Assembly (NCBI GenBank): GCA_019637095.1
Contig: JAHBWG010000032.1
Coordinates: 1-64,000 of the forward strand
Length of the DNA: 64,000 nucleotides
Source of the DNA: Sandaracinaceae bacterium
GTDB taxonomy: Bacteria > Myxococcota_A > Polyangia > Polyangiales > Sandaracinaceae
Direction of reading: 5' to 3'
In this document: positions 50,161 through 57,463 of the stretch, one piece after another
Layout: the number at the start of each line of letters is the position of its first letter
Numbering within the stretch: position 1 is the first letter of the stretch
Notes under the pieces: generated by a model
What the model was told of the DNA's origin: nothing
Database searches by the model: none
The model's input: only the letters and a program-made list of their open reading frames with translations
Made by a program: the position numbers and the translations under genes

Positions 50161-51609
50161 TCAGAAGACGATCTCGGAGGTCTGGAGGACGGTGGCGTCG
50201 CGGTCGTGCCACGCGACGCGCGCGCGGCGGCGCGCCGGATCGAGCTCGAGCGTCGTGTAGTTGTTCGTCATCGACGACCACTCGTACTGCGGAGCGCGCA
50301 AGAGGAGCTGCGCCGGGTTCCCCGTCTGCGCGCCCGGCCCCGCGAGGACCTCGCGCTGGTTCCAGCCGAGCGCGCGGTCGTTCGCGCCGACGCGGCCGAA
50401 CGACGCGAAGTGGAAGTCCCCCGAGACCCAGATCACGCCGTCGATGGGCGCCTCGTCGACGTAGCGCAGGATCTCCTCGCGCTGCGCCGGGAAGCCCTCC
50501 CAGCGATCGCTCTCGCTCGGGAACGGGAAGTCCCCGATCGGCACCGAGTTGGCGATGATCTTGAAGACGCATGGGCTGTCGGCGAGGCCCGCCTTCAGCC
50601 AGTCGAGCTGCGCTCGCGAGAGGTACTCGTTCATCGATCGGCGGCGCTCGCCGCGGCAGTCGAGCACGAACACCTCCGCGGTCAGGCCCCAGCGCACGCG
50701 CTTGTAGAGGCGGTCCGGCGCGCTCGCGTCGCGCCGCAGCGGGAGGTTCTCGAACATCACCGACAGCGCGTCGGTGACGTCGTCGCGCTCGGGATCGAAG
50801 TTGTTGTCGACCTCGTGATCGTCCCACGTCGCGAGGACGCTCGTCGCGCGGCGCACCGAGCGCCAGCCCGCGGAGGCGAGGCTCTCCGCCCACTTCGCGC
50901 GGTACTGCGCGACGCTCGACGAGCCGTCGTTGTAGGTCGTGTCGCCGAGCATGAGGAACACGTCGAGGTCCTCGCGCTCGCCCGCGCGCTCGAGCGTCGG
51001 CTTGTCGCGCCCGTTCGACGTGCAGCTCACCGCGCCGATCACGAGCGGCTCCATCGCGCTCGGCGCGATCGCCGCGCGGAACGCGCCGATGGGGCTGCGC
51101 GCGACCCGCGCGTCGCCGTCCATCTCGAAGAACGCGTAGCGGTAGCGCGCGCCGGGCGTCAGCCCGCGCACCTCGACGTGCACGAAGCCGCCCTCCGCCG
51201 GGCTCGCCGGGAGCCGGGGGAGCTGCTCCGCGTAGCCGCCCGCCGCGTCGAGGCGGAAGACCACCGCGGCGAGCGGCATCGCGCCGTCGTAGCGCGCCCA
51301 CAGGATCGCCGCGTCCGCCGTGACGTCGCCGCTCGCGACGCCGAGGCCGAACGCGTCGACCTCGGGCGTCGACTCGGGCGGGACGACCGGCTCGGGAGGG
51401 CCGGCGTCGCGGCCTCCGTCCTCGCCCTCGCCTCCGTCTGCGCCTCCGTCCGCGCCTCCCGCGTCGCGCGCGCCTGCGTCGAGGCCGGGGACGGCGCCGT
51501 CCTCGCCTTCCCCCGTTCCGTCGCCGCAGCCGAGGGCGAGCCCCGCCACCGCCGCCGCGCTCACCCCGAGGAATCGGCGCCGCCCCAGCTGCTCGTCGTC
51601 GTCCGCCAT
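50161..51609 (-). CDS. PhoD-like phosphatase/phosphodiesterase, Tat-exported lipoprotein
   Basis: 482 residues. A twin-arginine signal GRRRFLG (9-15) ends at a lipobox LALGC (Cys28), so it is exported folded and lipid-anchored. A long Asp/Ala/Gly tether follows. The PhoD-type metallophosphatase signatures are present: VASGDVTADAAILWARYDG, GAVSCTSNG, FLMLGDTTYND, LATWDDHEVDNNF and WVSGDFHFASFG. These bind Ca/Fe in known PhoD enzymes (family knowledge). Releases phosphate from organic esters in the envelope, probably under phosphate limitation. Confidence 0.9.
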   Translation of the reverse strand: MADDDEQLGRRRFLGVSAAAVAGLALGCGDGTGEGEDGAVPGLDAGARDAGGADGGADGGEGEDGGRDAGPPEPVVPPESTPEVDAFGLGVASGDVTADAAILWARYDGAMPLAAVVFRLDAAGGYAEQLPRLPASPAEGGFVHVEVRGLTPGARYRYAFFEMDGDARVARSPIGAFRAAIAPSAMEPLVIGAVSCTSNGRDKPTLERAGEREDLDVFLMLGDTTYNDGSSSVAQYRAKWAESLASAGWRSVRRATSVLATWDDHEVDNNFDPERDDVTDALSVMFENLPLRRDASAPDRLYKRVRWGLTAEVFVLDCRGERRRSMNEYLSRAQLDWLKAGLADSPCVFKIIANSVPIGDFPFPSESDRWEGFPAQREEILRYVDEAPIDGVIWVSGDFHFASFGRVGANDRALGWNQREVLAGPGAQTGNPAQLLLRAPQYEWSSMTNNYTTLELDPARRRARVAWHDRDATVLQTSEIVF

Positions 51610-51615
51610 CCCGGA

Positions 51616-51660
51616 GTTGTCCGGCGAGGGCCGCGACCGGTCAAGGCGCTGCGCTATCCT
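51616..51660. promoter_or_regulatory. Divergent promoter region between phoD-like and MopE-like genes
   Basis: Minus strand: TTGACC (51639-51644), 17-base spacer, weak -10 GACAAC (51616-51621), ATG 6 bases on. Plus strand: TATCCT (51655-51660) 7 bases before the ATG at 51668, no clear -35. The two promoters overlap in a 58-base gap, so polymerase or a regulator bound at one could exclude the other. Confidence 0.45.
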
Positions 51661-51667
51661 CGGGGTC

Positions 51668-52945
51668 ATGCGCCTCCTCGCCGCGCTCGCGCTCGGCCTG
51701 CTCGCCGCCGGCTGCCAATGCAGCCCCGGGCGCGTCGGCGCGCGCCCCCTCGACGGCGGCGGCATGGACGCGGCCGGCGGCTTCGACGCAGGGAGCGACG
51801 ACGGCGCGATCGGGCCCGACGGCGCGAGCGACGGCGCGACGCCCATCGGCGACGGCGGGCGAGACGCCGGCAGGCCGCCGCTCTTCGAGACGCGCTGCGA
51901 CGACGGCATCGACGACGACGACGACGGCCGGACCGACTGCGAGGACGAGGACTGCGAGGGCGCGGCGTGCGACGTGGCCGGCGGGCGCTGCCGCTTCGCG
52001 GCGTGCGACGGTTGCCGCGGCGCGCCGACGGAGACGATGTGCGGCGACGGCGTCGACGACGACTGCGACGGGCTGCGCGACTGCGCCGACCCCGACTGCG
52101 ACGGGATCGAGTGCGGCCCCGACGGCATCGTCTGCGCCTCGAGCGCGTGCCCGTGCGGCGACGGGTTCTCCGAGTGGAGCTGCCACGACGGCGCCGACAA
52201 CGACTGCGACGGCCTCGTCGACTGCGCCGACCCCGACTGCGATCGCGCACGCTGCTCGGCGACGGGCGAGATCTGCATGAGCGGGAGCTGCGCGTGCCCG
52301 TCGGGCATGGAGCTCTGCCAGGGGATCGACGACGACTGCGACGGGCTGATCGACGACGGCTGCCCGCGGACGATCGCGCAGGGCCCGCCGAGCACGTCGA
52401 GCCCGGTCGGCGGCGACGTGGGGACCGCGTGGGCGGACCCCTGCCCGATGGGCACGGCGCTGATCGGCGTCGCGGGCGCCGCCTCGGCGCGCGTCGATCG
52501 CCTGCAGCCGCTCTGCGCGGTCGTGCGCTTCGTGGTCGACGAGCGCCTGAGCTTCGCCAACCCCGAGCACCGCTTCTTCGTGGAGACGGGGGCGCCGATC
52601 GTGGGCAGCGTGCACGGCGGCGCGGGCGGCACCGCGTTCGAGGATCGCTGCCCCGAGCACCAGTTCGTCGTCGCGGTCGAGGGGCACGCGGACCTCGGCG
52701 GCCTCGACCGCATCGCGCTGCGGTGCGCCTCGTTCTCGATCGCGCGCGACGATGGCTTCACGTGGCGGCTGCGCTCGAGCCCCGGCGGATCCACGCCGAG
52801 CCGCGGGGGCGCCGGCACGGGCGAGCTGCCCTTCGCGCACGAGTGCGGCGCGAACGCCGTCGTCACCGGCCTCGAGGGCCGCGCCAGCACGCACGTCACC
52901 AGCCTCGCGACGAGCTGCCGCGCGCTCTCGCTCGAGCTGCGGTGA
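51668..52945 (+). CDS. MopE-like Cys/Asp-rich lipoprotein with C-terminal triple repeat
   Basis: 425 residues. Signal peptide with lipobox LAAGC, an Asp/Ala/Gly tether (25-75), then a Cys/Asp-rich region (~80-240) with five metal-binding-type motifs (DDDDDGRTDCEDEDC, DDDCDGLRDCADPDC, DNDCDGLVDCADPDC, DDDCDGLIDDGC) of the MopE/putative-metal-binding family. The C-terminal third (~270-425) has three related units (GVAGAASARVDRLQPLC, AVEGHADLGGLDRIALRC, GLEGRASTHVTSLATSC), which suggests a three-fold beta-trefoil or jacalin-like fold. Surface metal or sugar binding is likely, but not shown. Confidence 0.82.
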   Translation: MRLLAALALGLLAAGCQCSPGRVGARPLDGGGMDAAGGFDAGSDDGAIGPDGASDGATPIGDGGRDAGRPPLFETRCDDGIDDDDDGRTDCEDEDCEGAACDVAGGRCRFAACDGCRGAPTETMCGDGVDDDCDGLRDCADPDCDGIECGPDGIVCASSACPCGDGFSEWSCHDGADNDCDGLVDCADPDCDRARCSATGEICMSGSCACPSGMELCQGIDDDCDGLIDDGCPRTIAQGPPSTSSPVGGDVGTAWADPCPMGTALIGVAGAASARVDRLQPLCAVVRFVVDERLSFANPEHRFFVETGAPIVGSVHGGAGGTAFEDRCPEHQFVVAVEGHADLGGLDRIALRCASFSIARDDGFTWRLRSSPGGSTPSRGGAGTGELPFAHECGANAVVTGLEGRASTHVTSLATSCRALSLELR

Positions 52946-53145
52946 ACCGCGGGCTCGGCTCGCGCGAGCCGGCGCGAGCTGCTATCCGTCGCGCCTCGCG
53001 AGAGAGCCCCATGGACCACGCGGACCCCAACCCGCTCGAGCGCCTGCGTGCGCCCGAGCCCCGAGCCGGCTCCGGCCGCGCCTGGACCTCCGCGTAGCGC
53101 TCACCTCCACGCCTCGTCCACGCGCGCCGCCCGGCGGAGCGCGCG

Positions 53146-53607
53146 ATGTCGAGCCCCCGTCCCCTCATCCTCCGACTCCCGTGGAGCGCCGTGGCGCGCT
53201 CGGACGGCTTCGTGCGCCGCCTGCGCGCGCTGCGCCGCGATCCGCCTGCGAAGCTCGTGCGCGCGTTCGCGTTCAAGAACGACGAGCTCGCCTTCGCGCG
53301 CCGGTTGCTCGAGGCGCACCCGCGCATCTGGCTGTTCCGCTGCAACCAGCTCGCGTTCGCGGGCGACTTCGTCGCCGTCGACATGTCGAGCGCGCACGTC
53401 GAGGCGCGCCGCGCGCTCTGCCTCGACCTGAAGCGGGGCGCGCCGGTCAAGCTCGGCGGGGGCGGCGCCGGCAACTCGTTCGTGCGCGTGCGCGCCGCGA
53501 TCCGCGAGATCGCACGCTGCCACGGCGCGCTGACGCCCGAGCACTCCGTCCTGTGCGCGACCGGCGACGGCGACGCGCTGCTGCGCGTGGTCGCGGGGGG
53601 CGCGTGA
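53146..53607 (+). CDS. Hypothetical cytoplasmic protein
   Basis: 153 residues from an ATG without an obvious Shine-Dalgarno. No signal or spans; two short hydrophobic strands and several Arg/Ala-rich helices. A GGGGAGNSF segment near 105 and a CATGDGDALL segment near 140 could form a nucleotide- or phosphate-binding turn, but I cannot match it to a family. The 200 bases before it hold only a 28-codon frame (53011-53097) that I do not trust. Confidence 0.6.
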   Translation: MSSPRPLILRLPWSAVARSDGFVRRLRALRRDPPAKLVRAFAFKNDELAFARRLLEAHPRIWLFRCNQLAFAGDFVAVDMSSAHVEARRALCLDLKRGAPVKLGGGGAGNSFVRVRAAIREIARCHGALTPEHSVLCATGDGDALLRVVAGGA

Positions 53608-53633
53608 CGCCGCGCGCGCGGCGCACCCTCGCG

Positions 53634-54005
53634 TCAGAGCCTGCCGGCGGGCTCCGCGGCGCAGCCGCAGACCTCGGCCACCCGCGCGCGGGCGCCCGCG
53701 CAGCGCCGCCGCCCGTCCGCGCAGCGCGCGGCGAGCTCCTGATCGCCAGCGTGGCGCGCCGCGATGGCGCAGAGCGAGCCCGAGAGCTCGCACACCTGCC
53801 CCGCGGCGGGGCACGCCTCCTCCTCGCAGCGGCGCGCCTCGATCGCCGCCGCGACCGCGCGCTCCGCGTCCCGCAGGAGCGCGTGCTGCGCGACCGCGTC
53901 GTCGCGCGCCGCGCTCGCCTCGTCCGGCCCATGCGCCGGCGGACGCGCCGCCGCGCAGCCGCTCGCGAGCGCGAGCCACGCCACGGCGGCTCTCAGGGCG
54001 CGCAC
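53634..54005 (-). CDS. Small Cys-rich lipoprotein A
   Basis: 123 residues; GTG at 54005 overlaps the upstream stop by 13 bases. Signal peptide with lipobox ALASGC. The core is a helical Cys-rich domain (ARRCEEEACPAAGQVCELSGSLCAIAARHAGDQELAARCADGRRRCAGARARVAEVCGC) that is clearly paralogous to the next gene, sharing the ICxLAxxICAIA...RCxDGxRRCxxARARVA pattern. Last gene of the ECF sigma operon. Function unknown. Confidence 0.72.
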   Translation of the reverse strand: MRALRAAVAWLALASGCAAARPPAHGPDEASAARDDAVAQHALLRDAERAVAAAIEARRCEEEACPAAGQVCELSGSLCAIAARHAGDQELAARCADGRRRCAGARARVAEVCGCAAEPAGRL

Positions 54006-54367
54006 GCGCAGCTCCCCGCCACGCGCGCGCGGGCGTCCTCGCAGCGCCTCGCGCCATCTTCGCAGCGCGCGCGCGTCTCGCGGTCCGCCGGCCGCCGCCC
54101 GGCGATGGCGCAGATCCGATCGGCCAGATCGCAGATGCGTGTCTCGAGCCCGCACGCGGTCGCGCAGTCGGGCTCGCGCCGCGCGAGCGCCACCTCGAGC
54201 GCGTCCGCTTCGCGGCGCTGCGCGCGCTCGAGCTCGACGCTCTCGTCGCCCACCGGCACGGGCTCGAGCGGGCGCTCGTGCGTGACCGCGCCGCCGCAGC
54301 TCGGCAGCAGAGCCAGCGCCACGCCGAACGCCATCCAGCTCTTCTTCCACCCGCGCGCCCGCCTCAT
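53993..54367 (-). CDS. Small Cys-rich lipoprotein B
   Basis: 124 residues; the ATG overlaps the TPR lipoprotein's stop by 4 bases. Signal peptide with lipobox LLPSC. The Cys-rich helical core (CATACGLETRICDLADRICAIAGRRPADRETRARCEDGARRCEDARARVAGSCAC) aligns with lipoprotein A, with Cys at the same spacings in the C-terminal part. The two are tandem duplicates that have diverged in their tethers. Probably envelope proteins whose disulphides matter. Confidence 0.75.
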   Translation of the reverse strand: MRRARGWKKSWMAFGVALALLPSCGGAVTHERPLEPVPVGDESVELERAQRREADALEVALARREPDCATACGLETRICDLADRICAIAGRRPADRETRARCEDGARRCEDARARVAGSCACAP

Positions 54368-54828
54368 CGCTCACCTCCCAGCGCGCGCTCGAGGAGCGCC
54401 TCGTGGATCACCAGCGCGCGGTGGTACGCCCGCGCCGCTTCGCGGTCGTCGCCGCGCGCCTCCGCGACCCGGCCGGCGAGCGCCAGGAGGTTCGCCGTGA
54501 AGATCTCCTCGCGCTCGCCGAGCGCGAGCCCCTCGCGGGCGTGCGCCGCCGCGCGGTCCACGTCGCCGCGCGCGAGCGACGCGCGCCCGAGCCGCTCGTG
54601 GGCGTCCTGGCGCACGACGCGCAAGTCCTCGGCGGCGAGCCCTCGCGGCGCCTCACGCGAGAGGATCGCCTCGAGCGCGTCGATCGCCGCCGCGTGATCG
54701 CCGCGCGCCTCGGCCGCGTCGGCGCGCTCGCTCGCGGCGCGCACGTCCGTCATCCACGCCCGCGGGTCGTCGGCGCAGCCCGCGAGCAGCGCGCCCAAGA
54801 GCAACGTGGTGGCGGTCGCGCGGGTCAC
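54364..54828 (-). CDS. TPR lipoprotein
   Basis: 154 residues; GTG at 54828 overlaps the anti-sigma stop by 4 bases. Signal peptide with lipobox LLAGC. About three TPR-like hairpins follow (AAEARGDHAAAIDALEAIL, LGRASLARGDVDRAAAHAREG, AGRVAEARGDDREAARAYHRAL). TPRs mediate protein contacts, so this may scaffold the operon's other envelope proteins. Confidence 0.82.
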   Translation of the reverse strand: MTRATATTLLLGALLAGCADDPRAWMTDVRAASERADAAEARGDHAAAIDALEAILSREAPRGLAAEDLRVVRQDAHERLGRASLARGDVDRAAAHAREGLALGEREEIFTANLLALAGRVAEARGDDREAARAYHRALVIHEALLERALGGER

Positions 54829-55313
54829 TCGTACCTCGCCTCGAGCGCCTCGTAGACCGACACCCGGTACCCGCGCAGGGCGTCGCGGAACGCGGCCTCG
54901 TCGCCGCCGGGGCCGAGCCGCTCGATGCCGCTCGACACCAGCGCGGCGCTCGGGCGCGGCAGCTCGGTCGCCGCGATCTCCTCGCTCGGCATCCGGAACC
55001 AGAGCACGAGCGCCAACGCGATCGCGACCCCCGTGAAGCCGATCAGCCAGCGCCAGAGCGGCGCGGGCGCGGGCGCCGCCGCGGCCTCGCGCTCCTTCGC
55101 GCGCGCCGCCCGAGCGAGCACCTCCGCGAGCAGCGCGTCCTCGCGGTCCGCCGGCAGCTCGCCGCCGCCCGCGCTGTAGCGCAGGAGGGCGGCCGCCTCG
55201 AGCGCGTCCTCGGGCAGCGCGTCGAGCGCGCTGCCGCGCTCGAGCGCGTGCGCGAGCGCCTCGGCCTCGCGGCGCTCCGTCTCCTCGACCTCCTCGTCGT
55301 CCCGCTCGGTCAT
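54825..55313 (-). CDS. Putative membrane anti-sigma factor
   Basis: 162 residues; ATG overlaps the sigma gene's stop by 4 bases. A cytoplasmic Glu-rich N-terminal domain (1-80), one transmembrane span (~98-116, LIGFTGVAIALALVLWF) and a short periplasmic C-terminus. It lacks the ZAS zinc motif. Immediately after the ECF sigma gene and with this topology, it is most likely the cognate anti-sigma, but its sequence does not prove that. Confidence 0.68.
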   Translation of the reverse strand: MTERDDEEVEETERREAEALAHALERGSALDALPEDALEAAALLRYSAGGGELPADREDALLAEVLARAARAKEREAAAAPAPAPLWRWLIGFTGVAIALALVLWFRMPSEEIAATELPRPSAALVSSGIERLGPGGDEAAFRDALRGYRVSVYEALEARYE

Positions 55314-55933
55314 GTCGAAAGGCTCCCTCGCTCGGTGCCCACCATCGCCTCCCAGCGCGCGCGGAACGCGCGCAGCGCGCGCAGCAACAGGACGTCGAAC
55401 GTCCCGAGCCTCACCTCGAGCGCGTCGGCGCACTCGTCGCGGCTCTTGTCCTCGAAGAAGCGGAGCTCGATCGCGCGCGCGTAGCGCGGGTTGAGCACGC
55501 CGAGCACCTCCTGCACGCGCTCGCGCAGCATCGCCTCGCGCTCGCGCTCGACGAGCTCCTTCTCCGGGCGAGGCGCGCTCGGGCGCAGCGGCGCGAGCAG
55601 CTCGTCGAAGCTCGCGAGCGCGCGGCGCGTGCGCGCCTTCACCCGGTGCATGTCGGTGGCCTTGTTCACGGCGATCCTCGAGAGCCAGAAGTAGATGCTG
55701 GTGCCGCGCTCGTCGAACGTGTCGAGCCGCTCGAGGGCGGTCCGGAACGTCTCCGAGAGGGCGTCCTCGGCGGCCTGGGCGTTCCCGAGGCGCGGCATCA
55801 GGACGGTGCGGTAGAGGCGGGCGGCGAACGCGCGGTAGAGCTCGGCGACCGCGGCGGTGTCACCGCGCCGCGCCCCCGCCACGAGCCCGCGCTCGCGGGC
55901 CAGCCACGCCTCGCTCGTGAAGTCGACCTCCAC
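55310..55933 (-). CDS. ECF RNA polymerase sigma factor
   Basis: 207 residues from a GTG at 55933. Region 2 (~28-100: AVAELYRAFAARLYRTVLMPRLGN...AEDALSETFRTAL, then the SIYFWLSRIAVNKATDMHR region 2.4-like helix) and region 4 (~143-190: LGVLNPRYARAIELRFFEDKSRDECADALEVRLGTFDVLLLRALRAFR) fit an ECF sigma. A TACAAG hexamer lies 7 bases upstream. It lies 15 bases downstream of the VWA gene and is followed, overlapping, by the putative anti-sigma factor. It probably controls an envelope response including its own operon. Confidence 0.88.
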   Translation of the reverse strand: MEVDFTSEAWLARERGLVAGARRGDTAAVAELYRAFAARLYRTVLMPRLGNAQAAEDALSETFRTALERLDTFDERGTSIYFWLSRIAVNKATDMHRVKARTRRALASFDELLAPLRPSAPRPEKELVEREREAMLRERVQEVLGVLNPRYARAIELRFFEDKSRDECADALEVRLGTFDVLLLRALRAFRARWEAMVGTERGSLST

Positions 55934-55948
55934 CGACCGCCTTGTACC

Positions 55949-57349
55949 TCAGCCTTCCTCCACCGCGACGCGCAGCCGCGCTCGGACGGTGCGATGAGGG
56001 CGACCGGTCCGCGCCGCGAGCGCGCGCGCGTAGTCGTCGAGCATCTGGAGATCGTCGCGCAGCTGCGCGTCTGCCGGCCGCGCCACGCTCACCGCGGAGA
56101 TCACGGCCCGCGCGCGCGTCAACCGCCGCTCGGCCTCGTCGAAGCGCCCCGCCTCGGCCAGCGCCGCGACCTCGCGCAGATCGCTCGCCATCCACGCGAC
56201 CGCCGCGTTGCGGGCGACCGTCCCCTGCGCCGCGTCGGCGATCGCGCGCACCGGCGCGGCGCTCGCGACGCGCGTCGGCTCGCCCGCGCGCAGGTCCACG
56301 AAGTCGAGCGAGAAGCGGCCGACGTCGACCTCGCGCGCGCTCGGGTTGGCGCCGCGCAGCGTGAACAACACGATCCGATGCTGGCCCGCGCCGAGCCGCC
56401 CGAGCTCGACGCGCCACTCGCCGCCGCTCGATGCCACGTCCGCGCCCTCGACGCGCACGATCTCCACGCCCGGCGCCGGCCGGAGCGTGAGCAGCGCCTG
56501 GTCCGCCACGTCCTCGAGGAGCCCCTCGAGCTCGCGCGCGAACACCCGGTCGATGCGCTCGGGCGAGTCGAGGAAGTAGTGGTTGCCCTGCCCTTGGCGG
56601 GCCATCTCGACGAGCACCTCGTCGCGGTAGGCGAGGCCGACGCCGACCGCGGAGAGGCGCACGCCGCGCGCGTCGCCCGCGCGCGCCTGGTGCGCGATGC
56701 GGTGGAGGTCCGTCTCGCCGACGTTCGCCATCGCGTCGGTCAGGAGCACCACGCGGCGCATCACCGGCTCGCCGGCGAGGGCGTCGAGCGCCTCGTACCC
56801 GACGCGCAGCCCCTCGGACAGGTTCGTGCCCCCCCGCGGCGCGAGCGCCGCGATCGCGGCGCGCAGGGCGGCGCCGTCGCCGACGGGCACGACCGGCAAG
56901 AGGACCTGCGCCTGGTGGTCGAACGCGGTGAGCCCTACCCGGTCGAGCGGATCGAGCCGCGCGGCGAGGCGCAGGAGACCCTCGCGCACGTAAGTCATCT
57001 TGTCGGCCTCCTGCATCGAGCCGCTGCGGTCGACCACCAGCATCAGCGCGAGCGGCGGGCGCACCACGGAGCTGCGGGCGCGGACCGCGACCTGCGCCAC
57101 GAAGAGCGGCTCGGCGTCCTCGTCGCCCCACGCGGCGCGGGCGCCCTCGATCGTCATCCCGAGCGCGTGCGGGGCGGGATCGGGCAGCGCCTCTTCGTAG
57201 TCGGCGAGGTACTCCTCGACGCGGATCTCGGCGGGCCGCGGGAGCTCACCGTGCGCGACCGCGTAGGCGGTGCGCGCGCGCGACGCGCCGAGGCCTCCGC
57301 AGCCGGACAGTGAGAGGGCGAGAGCGATCAGGAGCGCAGTCGGTCGCAT
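55949..57349 (-). CDS. VWA-domain lipoprotein
   Basis: 466 residues. A GGAGG Shine-Dalgarno precedes the ATG at 57349. Signal peptide with lipobox LSGC (Cys17). A VWA domain (~98-275) has an intact MIDAS, DRSGS at 107-111, then a conserved Thr/Asp pair (GGTNLSEG, LLTDAMANVGE). The C-terminal part (~280-466) matches the DUF3520-like tail of YfbK-type proteins, ending in helices. Divalent-metal ligand binding at the envelope is expected. Likely first gene of the sigma operon. Confidence 0.87.
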   Translation of the reverse strand: MRPTALLIALALSLSGCGGLGASRARTAYAVAHGELPRPAEIRVEEYLADYEEALPDPAPHALGMTIEGARAAWGDEDAEPLFVAQVAVRARSSVVRPPLALMLVVDRSGSMQEADKMTYVREGLLRLAARLDPLDRVGLTAFDHQAQVLLPVVPVGDGAALRAAIAALAPRGGTNLSEGLRVGYEALDALAGEPVMRRVVLLTDAMANVGETDLHRIAHQARAGDARGVRLSAVGVGLAYRDEVLVEMARQGQGNHYFLDSPERIDRVFARELEGLLEDVADQALLTLRPAPGVEIVRVEGADVASSGGEWRVELGRLGAGQHRIVLFTLRGANPSAREVDVGRFSLDFVDLRAGEPTRVASAAPVRAIADAAQGTVARNAAVAWMASDLREVAALAEAGRFDEAERRLTRARAVISAVSVARPADAQLRDDLQMLDDYARALAARTGRPHRTVRARLRVAVEEG

Positions 57350-57427
57350 GGGTCCTCCGGGTGTTCAGAGCGCCCAACGCGCGGCGCGCCCGGGCCTTAC
57401 ACCTCGACGAGCGGCGCTCGTGCGCCC

Positions 57428-57456
57428 TTGTTCGCGTGAGCGGCGGGGTGCAGAAT
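57428..57456 (+). promoter_or_regulatory. Candidate promoter for the Gly-rich lipoprotein gene
   Basis: TTGTTC (57428-57433) and CAGAAT (57451-57456) are spaced by exactly 17 bases, and the ATG at 57464 follows 7 bases later. No ribosome site is present. Confidence 0.45.
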
Positions 57457-57463
57457 CGGCCTC

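Noticed and set aside
53011-53097. A 28-codon frame starting ATG between the MopE-like gene and the gene at 53146
   Set aside because: Too short, no ribosome site, Arg/Pro/Ala composition, no conserved features.
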